Source of the DNA: Pyrodictium sp.
Lineage (GTDB): Archaea; Thermoproteota; Thermoprotei_A; Sulfolobales; Pyrodictiaceae
Reading direction: 5' to 3'
Length of the DNA stretch: 5,505 nt
Assembly: GCA_015662475.1 (NCBI GenBank)
Contig: DQUB01000109.1
Location: forward strand, 1 to 5,505
The position numbers were made by a program, and so were the translations under genes. Shown here piece by piece: positions 1 through 5,505 of the stretch. Position 1 is the first letter of the stretch, and every line of letters starts with the position of its first letter. The notes under the pieces were generated by a model, which worked only from the letters and a program-made list of their open reading frames with translations, did not search any database and was not told where the DNA came from.

Positions 1-135
1 CACTATGAGCCCCTCTCTGCCGCTGATCTTGTGTCTTAGTATTCTTCCTGTACGCTGTACTAGAGAGTCTAGTGGTGCAACATCGGCGACGAGAGCGTCG
101 AAGTCAAGGTCTAAACCAGCCTCAACAACCTGTGT
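1..135 (-). repeat. Near-identical tract shared by the two cas3' genes (copy A side)
   Basis: Aligned base by base to 3626-3760, this segment differs at only 7 of 135 positions, with runs of 57 (30-86) and 40 (96-135) identical bases. Identity drops sharply to the right of 135. It encodes helicase motif V through just past motif VI. The tract may continue beyond the left edge. Confidence 0.85.
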
Positions 136-1176
136 GGCAACTAGGACGACCCTCTTGGACCTAGCAGCTCTCGATAATGTTTCGACTATGTGTGGTTGAG
201 ACATTCTACTATGAACGATCACGACATCGTGCAAATAGCACGCTCTTTTCGCTCTTTGATACACGTTGACTGCTCTCTCAACAGTGTTCAGCACAGCTAA
301 GATCTTCTCAACACCACCTCTACAGAGTTTTTCGACGAGGATGTCAGGGTCTGCATCTACAACTCTAGTCTCTAGCGTGGAGAAATAGTCTTCAACAATA
401 CTTGAAGCTGTCTTCTCAACGTTGAAGAACACTATCCTGTCTCTCCCTAGAACATCTGCATATCTTTCATAGACATGGCTAGATGCCACCAGCACAACCT
501 TTGGCCTAAGATGCCCGTCTCTTGAAGCCAAAGACGCTAGAACACCTATGAGCTCTGGTCTAGCAGTAGCTGTTAGATAGGCTACTCTACCCCCAAGAAA
601 ACCTGACATTCTAGCAACACTCGCTATAAAAGCCCAGATCTTAGCACTTTCACTCTCGTAAGCGCAGTTTTGAGTGTCAGAGGCTAGCAAGTGCACCTCG
701 TCAAACAGGTTTATGGATAGGCTTAGAATAGCCATTGAAACATCTGGGTGACAATACCTAGAGAACACTATCTCAGGGAGTGGAGCTAGTAGAAGTGATA
801 GCGAATAACAATCATAGGTTGTAACAGTGTAGGGGCTCAACATGTAAAGGTTAGAGCTAACACTCTCACCACCAGCTCCAACAGAGGGTGCAGGAACACA
901 TCTACTGCCAACACGCTTAAACCCAATACTCGAAATTCCAGTCTGAAACCCAACAGTGGAGCCACCAAGACCACAAGCTAGGTCTACAACCAAGTCAGCG
1001 GCAATGCTTCTAAGTGGCAACACGTGGACAACCCTCTCCCCATAAACACCCTCATAGGCGTAGAGTCTCGATTTACCAGCACCAGTAGGTGCAACGAAAA
1101 CAGCAAATGGCGAATCCTCGATAGCGCTTGCAAACTCGTTTTGAGCACCAGCTCTAACATCGCGTGGTAAGACCAA
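1..1176 (-). CDS. cas3': CRISPR-associated helicase Cas3' (copy A), 3' end beyond window
   Basis: This is the N-terminal 392 residues of a superfamily 2 DNA helicase, the unwinding half of a split type I-A Cas3. It should use ATP to unwind target DNA marked by Cascade. The frame has no stop from 1185 to the left edge. Visible motifs are Walker A APTGAGKS (residues 29-36), DEVH (159-162), motif III LTATARPEL (201-209), motif IV IVHSRMSQ, motif V VATQVVEAGLDLDFD and motif VI QRTGR (374-378). All are intact, so nothing seen suggests a dead enzyme. I chose TTG at 1176 because GAGGTGA lies 5 nt upstream and because this start gives MVLPRDVR, matching MSLPHDAR of the complete paralogue at 2975-4816 and placing Walker A at the same residue number. 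GTG at 1185 is the alternative; a stop lies four codons above it. It is divergent from csa3 and has no cas gene directly upstream. By comparison with copy B, about 215 residues should lie outside the window. Confidence 0.9.
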   Translation of the reverse strand, partial: MVLPRDVRAGAQNEFASAIEDSPFAVFVAPTGAGKSRLYAYEGVYGERVVHVLPLRSIAADLVVDLACGLGGSTVGFQTGISSIGFKRVGSRCVPAPSVGAGGESVSSNLYMLSPYTVTTYDCYSLSLLLAPLPEIVFSRYCHPDVSMAILSLSINLFDEVHLLASDTQNCAYESESAKIWAFIASVARMSGFLGGRVAYLTATARPELIGVLASLASRDGHLRPKVVLVASSHVYERYADVLGRDRIVFFNVEKTASSIVEDYFSTLETRVVDADPDILVEKLCRGGVEKILAVLNTVERAVNVYQRAKRACYLHDVVIVHSRMSQPHIVETLSRAARSKRVVLVATQVVEAGLDLDFDALVADVAPLDSLVQRTGRILRHKISGREGLIV

Positions 1177-1181
1177 GACTC

Positions 1182-1188
1182 TCACCTC
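1182..1188 (-). promoter_or_regulatory. Ribosome binding site of cas3' copy A
   Basis: The minus strand reads GAGGTGA, a perfect 7-nt complement to the usual archaeal 16S rRNA 3' end. It lies 5 nt before TTG at 1176. Because it overlaps the competing GTG at 1185, it decides the start in favour of TTG. Confidence 0.7.
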
Positions 1189-1196
1189 AAAACACT

Positions 1197-1215
1197 AGCA
1201 GTTGCTCCAACTGCT
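1197..1215. promoter_or_regulatory. 19-bp perfect palindrome upstream of cas3' copy A
   Basis: The arms AGCAGTTG and CAACTGCT are perfectly complementary around a 3-bp CTC centre. The site lies 20 bp upstream of the TTG start and 8 bp upstream of the ribosome binding site of cas3' copy A. It could be an operator for a dimeric regulator, with the neighbouring Csa3 the obvious candidate. Alternatively, if the leader is transcribed, it could be an 8-bp RNA hairpin with a 3-nt loop that affects translation of the helicase. The sequence shows the symmetry; the function is inferred. Confidence 0.5.
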
Positions 1216-1290
1216 GCCTTTCCAACAGCTTCACCTGTGACTCGTCTCGGTCTGGTGTGCTATGCCAGAGTAGAACGTCTTGACAACAAC

Positions 1291-1298
1291 TATTTAAC
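1291..1298. promoter_or_regulatory. TATA-like element (weak)
   Basis: TATTTAAC on plus, GTTAAATA on minus, resembles an archaeal TATA box in both directions. On minus it would start transcription near 1265 and give cas3' copy A a leader of about 90 nt containing the 1197-1215 palindrome. No better AT-rich box lies closer to that gene. On plus it would leave csa3 a long leader, so its use there is less likely. Confidence 0.3.
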
Positions 1299-1335
1299 TG
1301 TTACTTGCATGTTGAAGATACACGCAAAACCAAAA

Positions 1336-1354
1336 AGTGCATGTATAATGCACT
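1336..1354. promoter_or_regulatory. 19-bp perfect-arm inverted repeat upstream of csa3
   Basis: The arms AGTGCAT and ATGCACT are perfectly complementary around a 5-bp GTATA centre. The centre and right arm contain a TATA-like TGTATAAT, so a protein bound here could block or modify recruitment of the basal transcription factors. The site ends 56 bp before the favoured csa3 start. Its arms differ in sequence from the palindrome at 1197-1215, so one regulator binding both sites is not a given. Csa3 autoregulation is the simplest inference. Confidence 0.5.
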
Positions 1355-1364
1355 GTGAAACACG

Positions 1365-1370
1365 CTTATA
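1365..1370 (+). promoter_or_regulatory. Candidate TATA box for csa3
   Basis: CTTATA follows GAAACACG, which is purine-rich like an archaeal BRE. With the usual 25-27 nt spacing, transcription would begin near 1392-1396, leaving a leader of about 15-19 nt before TTG 1411. TGTATAAT at 1342-1349 is the competing box and would start transcription near 1370. Confidence 0.35.
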
Positions 1371-1410
1371 CGAGAGTGTAGCAAAGCAGGTGCTCAATGG
1401 GGGCGGCTTC

Positions 1411-2067
1411 TTGGGGAGAGCACTTGTTGCAAGTTTTGGTTTTGATGAAAAGTTTGTTGTTAGAGCAATAATTAGACACGGTATTGGGGGTGGAGACCTA
1501 GTAGTATTGGTGACAGCAACACCAACAGAGAAAACGCTTTCAGCTTACAAGTACGTTGCAGACATAGCAGGCAAAGTGGATGCAAGAGTAGAACTCTATG
1601 CGCTTGGAGAAAAAGTCTACGATTTCACAACACTAGCTGTGGAAGCGAAAAAACTGCTCACAAAATTGGCGAGAGAATACGAGAGAGTAACACTCCTACT
1701 CTCAGGGGGCATGAGGGTGATAGTGCTAGGCCTTTACACAGCAGCACTAGCCCTTCCAGAGGAGGTTAAGGAGAAGATAGTGGTTGAGCTTGACACAGAA
1801 GATAGGGGCGTGAGAGTAGAGATACCTAGAGAGGTTGTAGAGCTATTCAAAATGCCAGAGCTAGGTGCAAAAAGACAACTACTAGAACTCATAGTGAGAG
1901 AGCCAGGACAAACCATAGAACAGCTAGCAAAGAAGCTAGGAAAAGACGAGTCAACAGTAAGAAGGCAGCTGCAAACACTAGCAGAACAGAAGCTGGTAAA
2001 GCTAGATGGAAGACCAACAAAACCACAACCAACACCAGCAGCAAAAATACTAGTAGATAGATGGTAG
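1411..2067 (+). CDS. csa3: Csa3-family CARF/winged-helix CRISPR transcriptional regulator
   Basis: A 218-residue DNA-binding regulator of cas genes. Residues 1-140 form a CARF (Rossmann-like) sensor domain: a first strand then GFDEKFVVRAI (10-20), VVLVTATPT (31-39) and the family signature SGGMRVI (98-104). Residues about 153-215 form a winged helix-turn-helix, with EQLAKKLGKDESTVRRQLQ (170-188) as the HTH core. Csa3 homologues regulate type I-A cas operons as dimers, and some bind cyclic tetra-adenylate. I chose TTG 1411 because known Csa3 proteins begin only a few residues before the first strand, as MGRALVASFGFDE does. Its upstream GGGGGCGG is only a poor ribosome site. GTG 1390, ATG 1348 and GTG 1237 are in frame, but they add residues with no family counterpart, and ATG 1348 sits inside a palindrome. 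The gene is divergent from cas3' copy A and convergent with cas3''. Family certain to me, exact start less so. Confidence 0.88.
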   Translation: MGRALVASFGFDEKFVVRAIIRHGIGGGDLVVLVTATPTEKTLSAYKYVADIAGKVDARVELYALGEKVYDFTTLAVEAKKLLTKLAREYERVTLLLSGGMRVIVLGLYTAALALPEEVKEKIVVELDTEDRGVRVEIPREVVELFKMPELGAKRQLLELIVREPGQTIEQLAKKLGKDESTVRRQLQTLAEQKLVKLDGRPTKPQPTPAAKILVDRW

Positions 2068-2175
2068 AATGAGGCACAGCAAAACCATAGTATTAACGGT
2101 GTTGGGGGAGGTAGCGTGTAGAGAGTATCGATCGCCCATGGGCTCACGCTTACGGTAGAATCTGAAACAACAGTG
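2068..2175. other. Convergent gap between csa3 and cas3''
   Basis: This 108-bp region lies between two stop codons of converging genes. It holds a possible 8-bp stem with one bulged base (GTAGCGTG at 2111-2118, CACGCTTAC at 2145-2153), whose loop includes the CCCATGGG palindrome. GGTAGAAT occurs at 2063-2070 and again at 2154-2161. No clear T-run terminator is seen in either direction. Confidence 0.35.
2069..2158 (+). CDS. Possible 29-residue ORF directly after csa3 (doubtful)
   Basis: ATG begins one base after the csa3 stop and the frame runs 29 codons to TAG, starting MRHSKTIVLTVLGEVACREY. The first half looks like a beta strand, and the tight spacing is what one would expect of a co-transcribed gene or the broken head of one. 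I recognise no family. The ribosome site is weak (GGT only), and a frame of this length is common by chance. It may be a remnant of a longer gene that once followed csa3, or nothing. Confidence 0.15.
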   Translation: MRHSKTIVLTVLGEVACREYRSPMGSRLR

Positions 2176-2982
2176 TTAAGGGGGGCGGGTGCATTGGGTG
2201 TGTAGGTGTTTGATGTACTTTTCTAGGTGTTTGTGTAGTGGTTGTTTTTCTTTTGCTCTCCTCCTACCTGCTGTGTAGATGTCCGCCATTATCAGTACGC
2301 CTGTTACAAGTTTTGAAGAGAATATCGTCTTGGTCTCCTCTAGAAGCTTTTTGAACGGCTTTCTAGCCTCTTCTAGCTGTTGTTGTGCGAGTCTGGTTAT
2401 TGTTGCTATTCCTGCTTCTAGGAGACTGTTTATGTTGACTGCTACCCTGTTCCAGTCTATGTTTTGTACTGTTGCCCTGATTGTTTCCAGAATGTTTTGT
2501 GGTATTGCCTGTCTCTGTTCTAGTAGGCTTACTGCTTCTAGTAGTTCGGCTGTTAGCTGTTTGGCTCTTTTGCCGCTAAATGTTGCTCTTGTTTTCTGCC
2601 TAGCGAGTCTTTTTGCTAGCTCTCCTATTCTGTTTAGAGGGTTTCCTAGGGCTTGGTGGTGGAATAGTATGGCTTGTAGTGCGTAACATCTAGCTTCTAA
2701 GGGTATATCTTCTGGGAGATTTCCCAGTATCTCCGCCGACATTATTGCTGAGAAGATTTCGTGTGCTAGGTAGGAGCATCCTTTCTCGGTTTTCAGCATA
2801 CAGTCTTGGTACATGTCGAGCGCCTTTCCTATATCGTGTAGCAAGCCTGCTAGTAGAGCTGCTAGTCTTACTGTTGCCTCGCGTTTTGAGGCTAGGACGT
2901 AGGCGTGGTAACCTACTTCTGCTAGATGGCTGGCTAGAAGTTCTTCAACACCCTCGCCTCTATATGACAGTAGTCTAGACAA
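2176..2982 (-). CDS. cas3'': CRISPR-associated HD nuclease Cas3''
   Basis: A 268-residue metal-dependent HD-domain nuclease, the cutting half of a split Cas3. It acts with the Cas3' helicase to degrade DNA unwound after Cascade recognition. Expected metal ligands are visible: H19 or H26 as the first His, LLHDIGKA with H49-D50 and K53, H74 in LAHEIFSA, the FHH pair (H108-H109), and D234 in IMADIYTAGRRR. The middle (about 140-220) is helical and may be coiled. The last 30 residues are rich in Lys, Arg and His and could bind nucleic acid. The length fits stand-alone archaeal Cas3''. The start is TTG at 2982, preceded by GGTGAG 7 nt away. It overlaps the last 8 bp of cas3' copy B, so the two are probably co-transcribed and translationally coupled. 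It is the last gene of the minus-strand run before the convergent csa3. Confidence 0.92.
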   Translation of the reverse strand: MSRLLSYRGEGVEELLASHLAEVGYHAYVLASKREATVRLAALLAGLLHDIGKALDMYQDCMLKTEKGCSYLAHEIFSAIMSAEILGNLPEDIPLEARCYALQAILFHHQALGNPLNRIGELAKRLARQKTRATFSGKRAKQLTAELLEAVSLLEQRQAIPQNILETIRATVQNIDWNRVAVNINSLLEAGIATITRLAQQQLEEARKPFKKLLEETKTIFSSKLVTGVLIMADIYTAGRRRAKEKQPLHKHLEKYIKHLHTQCTRPP

Positions 2983-4816
2983 GACCTAGCTCACCATCAT
3001 ACACGTTTTCCGCAAGTTTGAGCCCAACCACGCGGACATAAGGCTTGGAGAACTTGTCTCCAAGCCCGCTCCTAATACTCTGCACCACCTTTCTAAGCAT
3101 GGATAGTGGCCTCTTCTCCAAACCCTCTACAAACATGGCGGGGTTACAGGGTAGCTGTAGCTCTAAACTCTCTCCAGAATCCACATCGACAACCTCTACC
3201 ACAAGCCTATCCACAATCTCCCCACTATCAGCAAGCTTTTTAGCGAGCCAGAGAGGAGCCTCCACAATATCCCTCATACCCCTCCACTTTACCAGCAATG
3301 GCACCCGCACAGCATCTCTAACAACGCTACCTTGGAAAAGGGTTTCAAAGACCCTTATCCTCTCTTCGAGACGGCCATACCGTGTATAGAGTAGCTCGAA
3401 AATGTTCCCATAGTGCCCGACCACTCTCTCTCGCAGCCTATCTACATCCTCTATTGGCTTGAGTAAGAGTTTGTAAGCTGTACACTTCTCTGGATGTGAG
3501 AATCTCCAGTCGACCCTACCCTTGCACGCATCGACAAGCTCTTCTTTCAACTCTTTTGCCAGCCTTTCACAGTCTACTCCGTATATGGTCTTGCAGGAGG
3601 AGATAGCGTTCCCGCTTACAGAGACTACTACGAGCCCCTCTCTGCCGTTGATCCTGTGTCTTAGTATTCTTCCTGTACGCTGTACTAGAGAGTCTAGTGG
3701 TGCAACATCGGTTACGAGAACGTCGAAGTCAAGGTCTAAACCAGCCTCAACAACCTGTGTAGCGACCAGCACCATTCTACGCTTGTTCTCGGAGATTTTG
3801 GACACTATGTGTGCTCGATGGAGCTGAGACATTCTGCCGTGGACGAGCAGCACCTGGTAACCATGTTCTTCGCAGACCCTCTTTACAGCATTGTAGACTT
3901 GTACAGCTCTTCCAACAGTGTTTAGCACCGATAGTATCTTCGAGCTCTTCTCCAACCTGCAAAGCTCCAAGACTATGTCGCTTGGCTCTCTAACATCAAC
4001 TCTAGTCTCGAGAGAGTCTAGGTACTCCTCGACAACGTCTCCAGCAAGCTCCTCGACATCGAGCCAGTCAACGCCGCCAACAACTCTAGAGTATCTCTCG
4101 CGAACCCACTTTGAAGCTACGAGGAGAACTTTTGGCCTAACCTTCACAATGTCTTGGACAAGTCTAACGAGTTCTGGCTGGATAGTAGCAGTAGCATAGA
4201 CCACTCTACTTCCTAAAAGCTCTACAAGCTTTACAACACTTGCCACAAACCCCCACGCTTTAGCCTTCTCAACACCCTCTACACCCTGGACTGTGTCTGG
4301 AGCTAACAAGTGTATTTCGTCTAGCATGTTAAGCGACAAGCCAACAACAGCGATAGACATGTCTGGATGGCCATACCGTGACAGCATGAGCTCTGGTAGT
4401 GGGGATAGTAGGAGAGAAAGCGAGTAGCTATCATATGTTGTTACGGTGTATGGGTGCAACATGTACTCGTCGTGGTCTACAACCTTCACGCTAGAGTCTC
4501 GAGCCTCCAAAGGGCTTAAAACCCTACACCTTCCCCCACCCTCAACCACATAGCGTATCTTCTCAATGCCAGCCTGATACCCGACAACATCGCTGCCAAG
4601 CCTGCAAGCAAGATCAACAGCCAAGTCCTCGACAAGGCTCCTCAAGGGGAGAACATGGACAACCTTCCTATACTCTTTGAGGAGAGATTGTCGATGAGCA
4701 AAAACCCTAGATTTCCCACTACCAGTAGGAGCAACGAAGACGCTAAACGGGCTCTCCTCCAAGATTTGCTCAAAAGCATCTTGAACCTTTTTCCTAGCAT
4801 CGTGGGGCAAGCTCAT
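2975..4816 (-). CDS. cas3': CRISPR-associated helicase Cas3' (copy B), complete
   Basis: A complete 613-residue superfamily 2 helicase that should translocate on and unwind target DNA for the partner nuclease Cas3''. Two RecA-like domains are visible. Walker A APTGSGKS is at residues 29-36, DEIH at 166-169 and motif III YATATIQPEL at 207-216. Motif IV is LVHGRMS (324-330), motif V VATQVVEAGLDLDFD (351-365) and motif VI QRTGR (379-383). Residues from about 400 form the Cas3 C-terminal region, with no separate HD domain. Length is normal for split archaeal Cas3'. ATG 4816 is chosen as it follows AGAGGT by 9 nt and yields MSLPHDAR, colinear with copy A. It lies 89 bp downstream of the probable cas8a gene; CGAAAAATAC near 4880 could be an internal promoter, but this is weak. 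Its stop overlaps cas3''. It is paralogous to the helicase at 1-1176, and positions 3626-3760 are about 95% identical to 1-135. Confidence 0.95.
   Translation of the reverse strand: MSLPHDARKKVQDAFEQILEESPFSVFVAPTGSGKSRVFAHRQSLLKEYRKVVHVLPLRSLVEDLAVDLACRLGSDVVGYQAGIEKIRYVVEGGGRCRVLSPLEARDSSVKVVDHDEYMLHPYTVTTYDSYSLSLLLSPLPELMLSRYGHPDMSIAVVGLSLNMLDEIHLLAPDTVQGVEGVEKAKAWGFVASVVKLVELLGSRVVYATATIQPELVRLVQDIVKVRPKVLLVASKWVRERYSRVVGGVDWLDVEELAGDVVEEYLDSLETRVDVREPSDIVLELCRLEKSSKILSVLNTVGRAVQVYNAVKRVCEEHGYQVLLVHGRMSQLHRAHIVSKISENKRRMVLVATQVVEAGLDLDFDVLVTDVAPLDSLVQRTGRILRHRINGREGLVVVSVSGNAISSCKTIYGVDCERLAKELKEELVDACKGRVDWRFSHPEKCTAYKLLLKPIEDVDRLRERVVGHYGNIFELLYTRYGRLEERIRVFETLFQGSVVRDAVRVPLLVKWRGMRDIVEAPLWLAKKLADSGEIVDRLVVEVVDVDSGESLELQLPCNPAMFVEGLEKRPLSMLRKVVQSIRSGLGDKFSKPYVRVVGLKLAENVYDGELGLV
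3626..3760 (-). repeat. Near-identical tract shared by the two cas3' genes (copy B side)
   Basis: This is the partner of 1-135, in the same orientation, about 3.6 kb away. The flanking parts of the two genes are clearly diverged at both DNA and protein level, so the tract stands out as a block. It is within coding sequence and is not a mobile element. Confidence 0.85.
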
Positions 4817-4905
4817 GCAATGCCAACCTCTACCCCTCTACCCGACAACACTTACATCGAACACCTACGTCGCTGCAGGTATTTTTCGGGATGGGCTGGA
4901 GCTGC
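4817..4905 (-). promoter_or_regulatory. Leader of cas3' copy B
   Basis: This 89-bp gap lies between the upstream interference gene and cas3' copy B. On minus it carries two back-to-back copies of GGGTAGAG (4828-4843). The second repeat merges into AGAGGTT, which probably serves as the ribosome binding site. A CGAAAAATAC stretch near 4876-4886 might be a weak BRE/TATA element. No terminator is seen, so read-through from the upstream gene is likely. Confidence 0.35.
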
Positions 4906-5505
4906 TCACGTTATGAGGTTCTCTACAAGCTTCTTTAGAGCCCGCCATACCGCTCTCTCGCGATTCTCCTCTTTACCCTCGAGCAATATGTCGTCTACTT
5001 TCACCTCTATAGTGTCGGCTGTTGACAAAACAGCGTTTACAAGTGATGGTCGTAGACCAGTGTGTGGGTCGTCTAGCAGTCTTAGTAGGCGGTATAGAGT
5101 GTCCAATACCATGTACTTCGACCCTGTTAGTAGTGCGTAGGCTAGCATCTTCACTCCTTGCCATAGATCGTTAACGCTACCTCCGATCTGCCTCGAGCAC
5201 AGCTTGAGTGTTGAGGCTATGAGTATGGCTGCGTAGTTTGCCACCTTATAGACGTCTGCTTCCAGCTCTTCAGCAAGAGTTTCAAGAGTTCTAAGAGACG
5301 CGTCCGTCTCAGCAAAAGATATGCTTGTAGACCAGAGAGTGTAAAACCTATTACCAGTTGCACCCATAACGGTCAGGTTGAACGCCAGGTTCTCCGGATA
5401 ACCATACGCCAAAGACTCTCTCAACATCTTATGGTAGCCAGCAACAAGCCACAGTAAAGCCGCGAGACGCAACCCCTCATAGTCTTGAGACCAAACCTGG
5501 AGACC
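4906..5505 (-). CDS. Probable type I-A Cascade large subunit Cas8a (C-terminal part only)
   Basis: The frame is open from the right edge to TGA at 4906, giving the last 199 residues of a longer protein. TTG at 5472 is in frame, but the upstream codons (GLQVWSQDYEG) are also open and protein-like, so the real start is probably outside. The visible part is almost entirely helical, with GATGNRFYTLWSTSIS near its start, a long Leu/Ala-rich helical middle and a charged amphipathic C-terminal helix. No catalytic motif or membrane segment is evident. Cas8a (Csa4 group) is inferred mainly from position: this subunit is often encoded beside cas3' and cas3'' in archaeal type I-A loci and has a helical C-terminal domain. 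I do not recognise a decisive motif. Another Cascade component, such as a Csa5-like small subunit, remains possible. Confidence 0.5.
   Translation of the reverse strand, partial: GLQVWSQDYEGLRLAALLWLVAGYHKMLRESLAYGYPENLAFNLTVMGATGNRFYTLWSTSISFAETDASLRTLETLAEELEADVYKVANYAAILIASTLKLCSRQIGGSVNDLWQGVKMLAYALLTGSKYMVLDTLYRLLRLLDDPHTGLRPSLVNAVLSTADTIEVKVDDILLEGKEENRERAVWRALKKLVENLIT

Larger units (their letters stand above)
1177..1410. promoter_or_regulatory. Divergent control region between cas3' copy A and csa3
   Basis: This 234-bp stretch separates two divergently transcribed genes and should hold both promoters. It contains two perfect 19-bp inverted repeats (1197-1215 and 1336-1354) and several AT-rich TATA-like elements (1291-1298, inside 1342-1349, and 1365-1370). 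A plus-strand frame is open from GTG 1237 into csa3. Its first 58 residues (Cys-rich start, no csa3 counterpart) look like read-through of regulatory DNA rather than protein. No CRISPR repeat or RNA gene is visible here. Confidence 0.6.

Noticed and set aside
1237..1410. N-terminal extension of Csa3 by 58 residues
   Set aside because: It has no match to the known N-terminus of the family and spans TATA-like and palindromic elements; treated as control region.
1734..2147. 137-residue minus-strand frame opposite csa3
   Set aside because: Ser/Leu/Cys-rich antisense shadow of the well-supported Csa3 gene.
2150..2175. GAATCTGAAAC stretch resembling ends of some crenarchaeal CRISPR repeats
   Set aside because: It occurs once, with no regular spacing or second copy in the window; no CRISPR array is present.
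2068..2175. C/D box small RNA between csa3 and cas3''
   Set aside because: A CTGA D-box-like string exists but no convincing C box or internal D'/C' pair.
2279..2686. 135-residue plus-strand frame inside cas3''
   Set aside because: Low-complexity antisense shadow; the other strand carries clear HD nuclease motifs.
3522..3827. Plus-strand frame similar to another at 5-199
   Set aside because: The likeness arises only because both are antisense to the near-identical helicase tract; not a repeated small gene.
4655..5140. 161-residue plus-strand frame crossing from cas3' copy B into the upstream gene
   Set aside because: Antisense to two better genes on the minus strand and without recognisable features.

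Overview
This window looks like part of the interference module of an archaeal type I-A CRISPR-Cas locus, most likely from a hyperthermophilic member of the Crenarchaeota (Thermoproteota). Three things suggest this. Cas3 is split into a separate helicase (Cas3') and HD nuclease (Cas3''). A Csa3-type CARF/winged-helix regulator sits among them. Starts are often TTG and are preceded by GAGGTGA or GGTGA, which complement the archaeal 16S rRNA 3' end. Arginine codons are mainly AGA/AGG. The exact genus cannot be read from the sequence.

Layout, left to right. Positions 1-1176 (minus) hold the first 392 codons of a Cas3' helicase (copy A), whose 3' part lies beyond the left edge. Positions 1177-1410 are a divergent control region with two perfect 19-bp inverted repeats. 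Positions 1411-2067 (plus) encode Csa3. A 108-bp convergent gap follows, with a possible tiny reading frame. Then come three minus-strand genes, read right to left: the C-terminal part of an interference gene (4906 to the right edge, probably the Cas8a large subunit), a complete second Cas3' helicase (copy B, 2975-4816), and the Cas3'' HD nuclease (2176-2982). Cas3'' overlaps the end of copy B by 8 bp.

How the genes probably work together. Cas8a would belong to the type I-A Cascade that finds target DNA. Cas3' would unwind the target and Cas3'' would cut it. Csa3, placed between the two helicase genes, would adjust their expression in response to a cyclic oligoadenylate or similar ligand bound by its CARF domain. 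The CRISPR array, adaptation genes, Cas7 and Cas5 are not in the window.

The unusual point is that two full-motif Cas3' paralogues flank one csa3 gene. They have diverged along most of their length, but share about 95% DNA identity over roughly 135 bp encoding helicase motifs V-VI. That pattern suggests an old duplication followed by local gene conversion. The divergent region between copy A and csa3, with its two different palindromes, is the best candidate for a new regulatory circuit.
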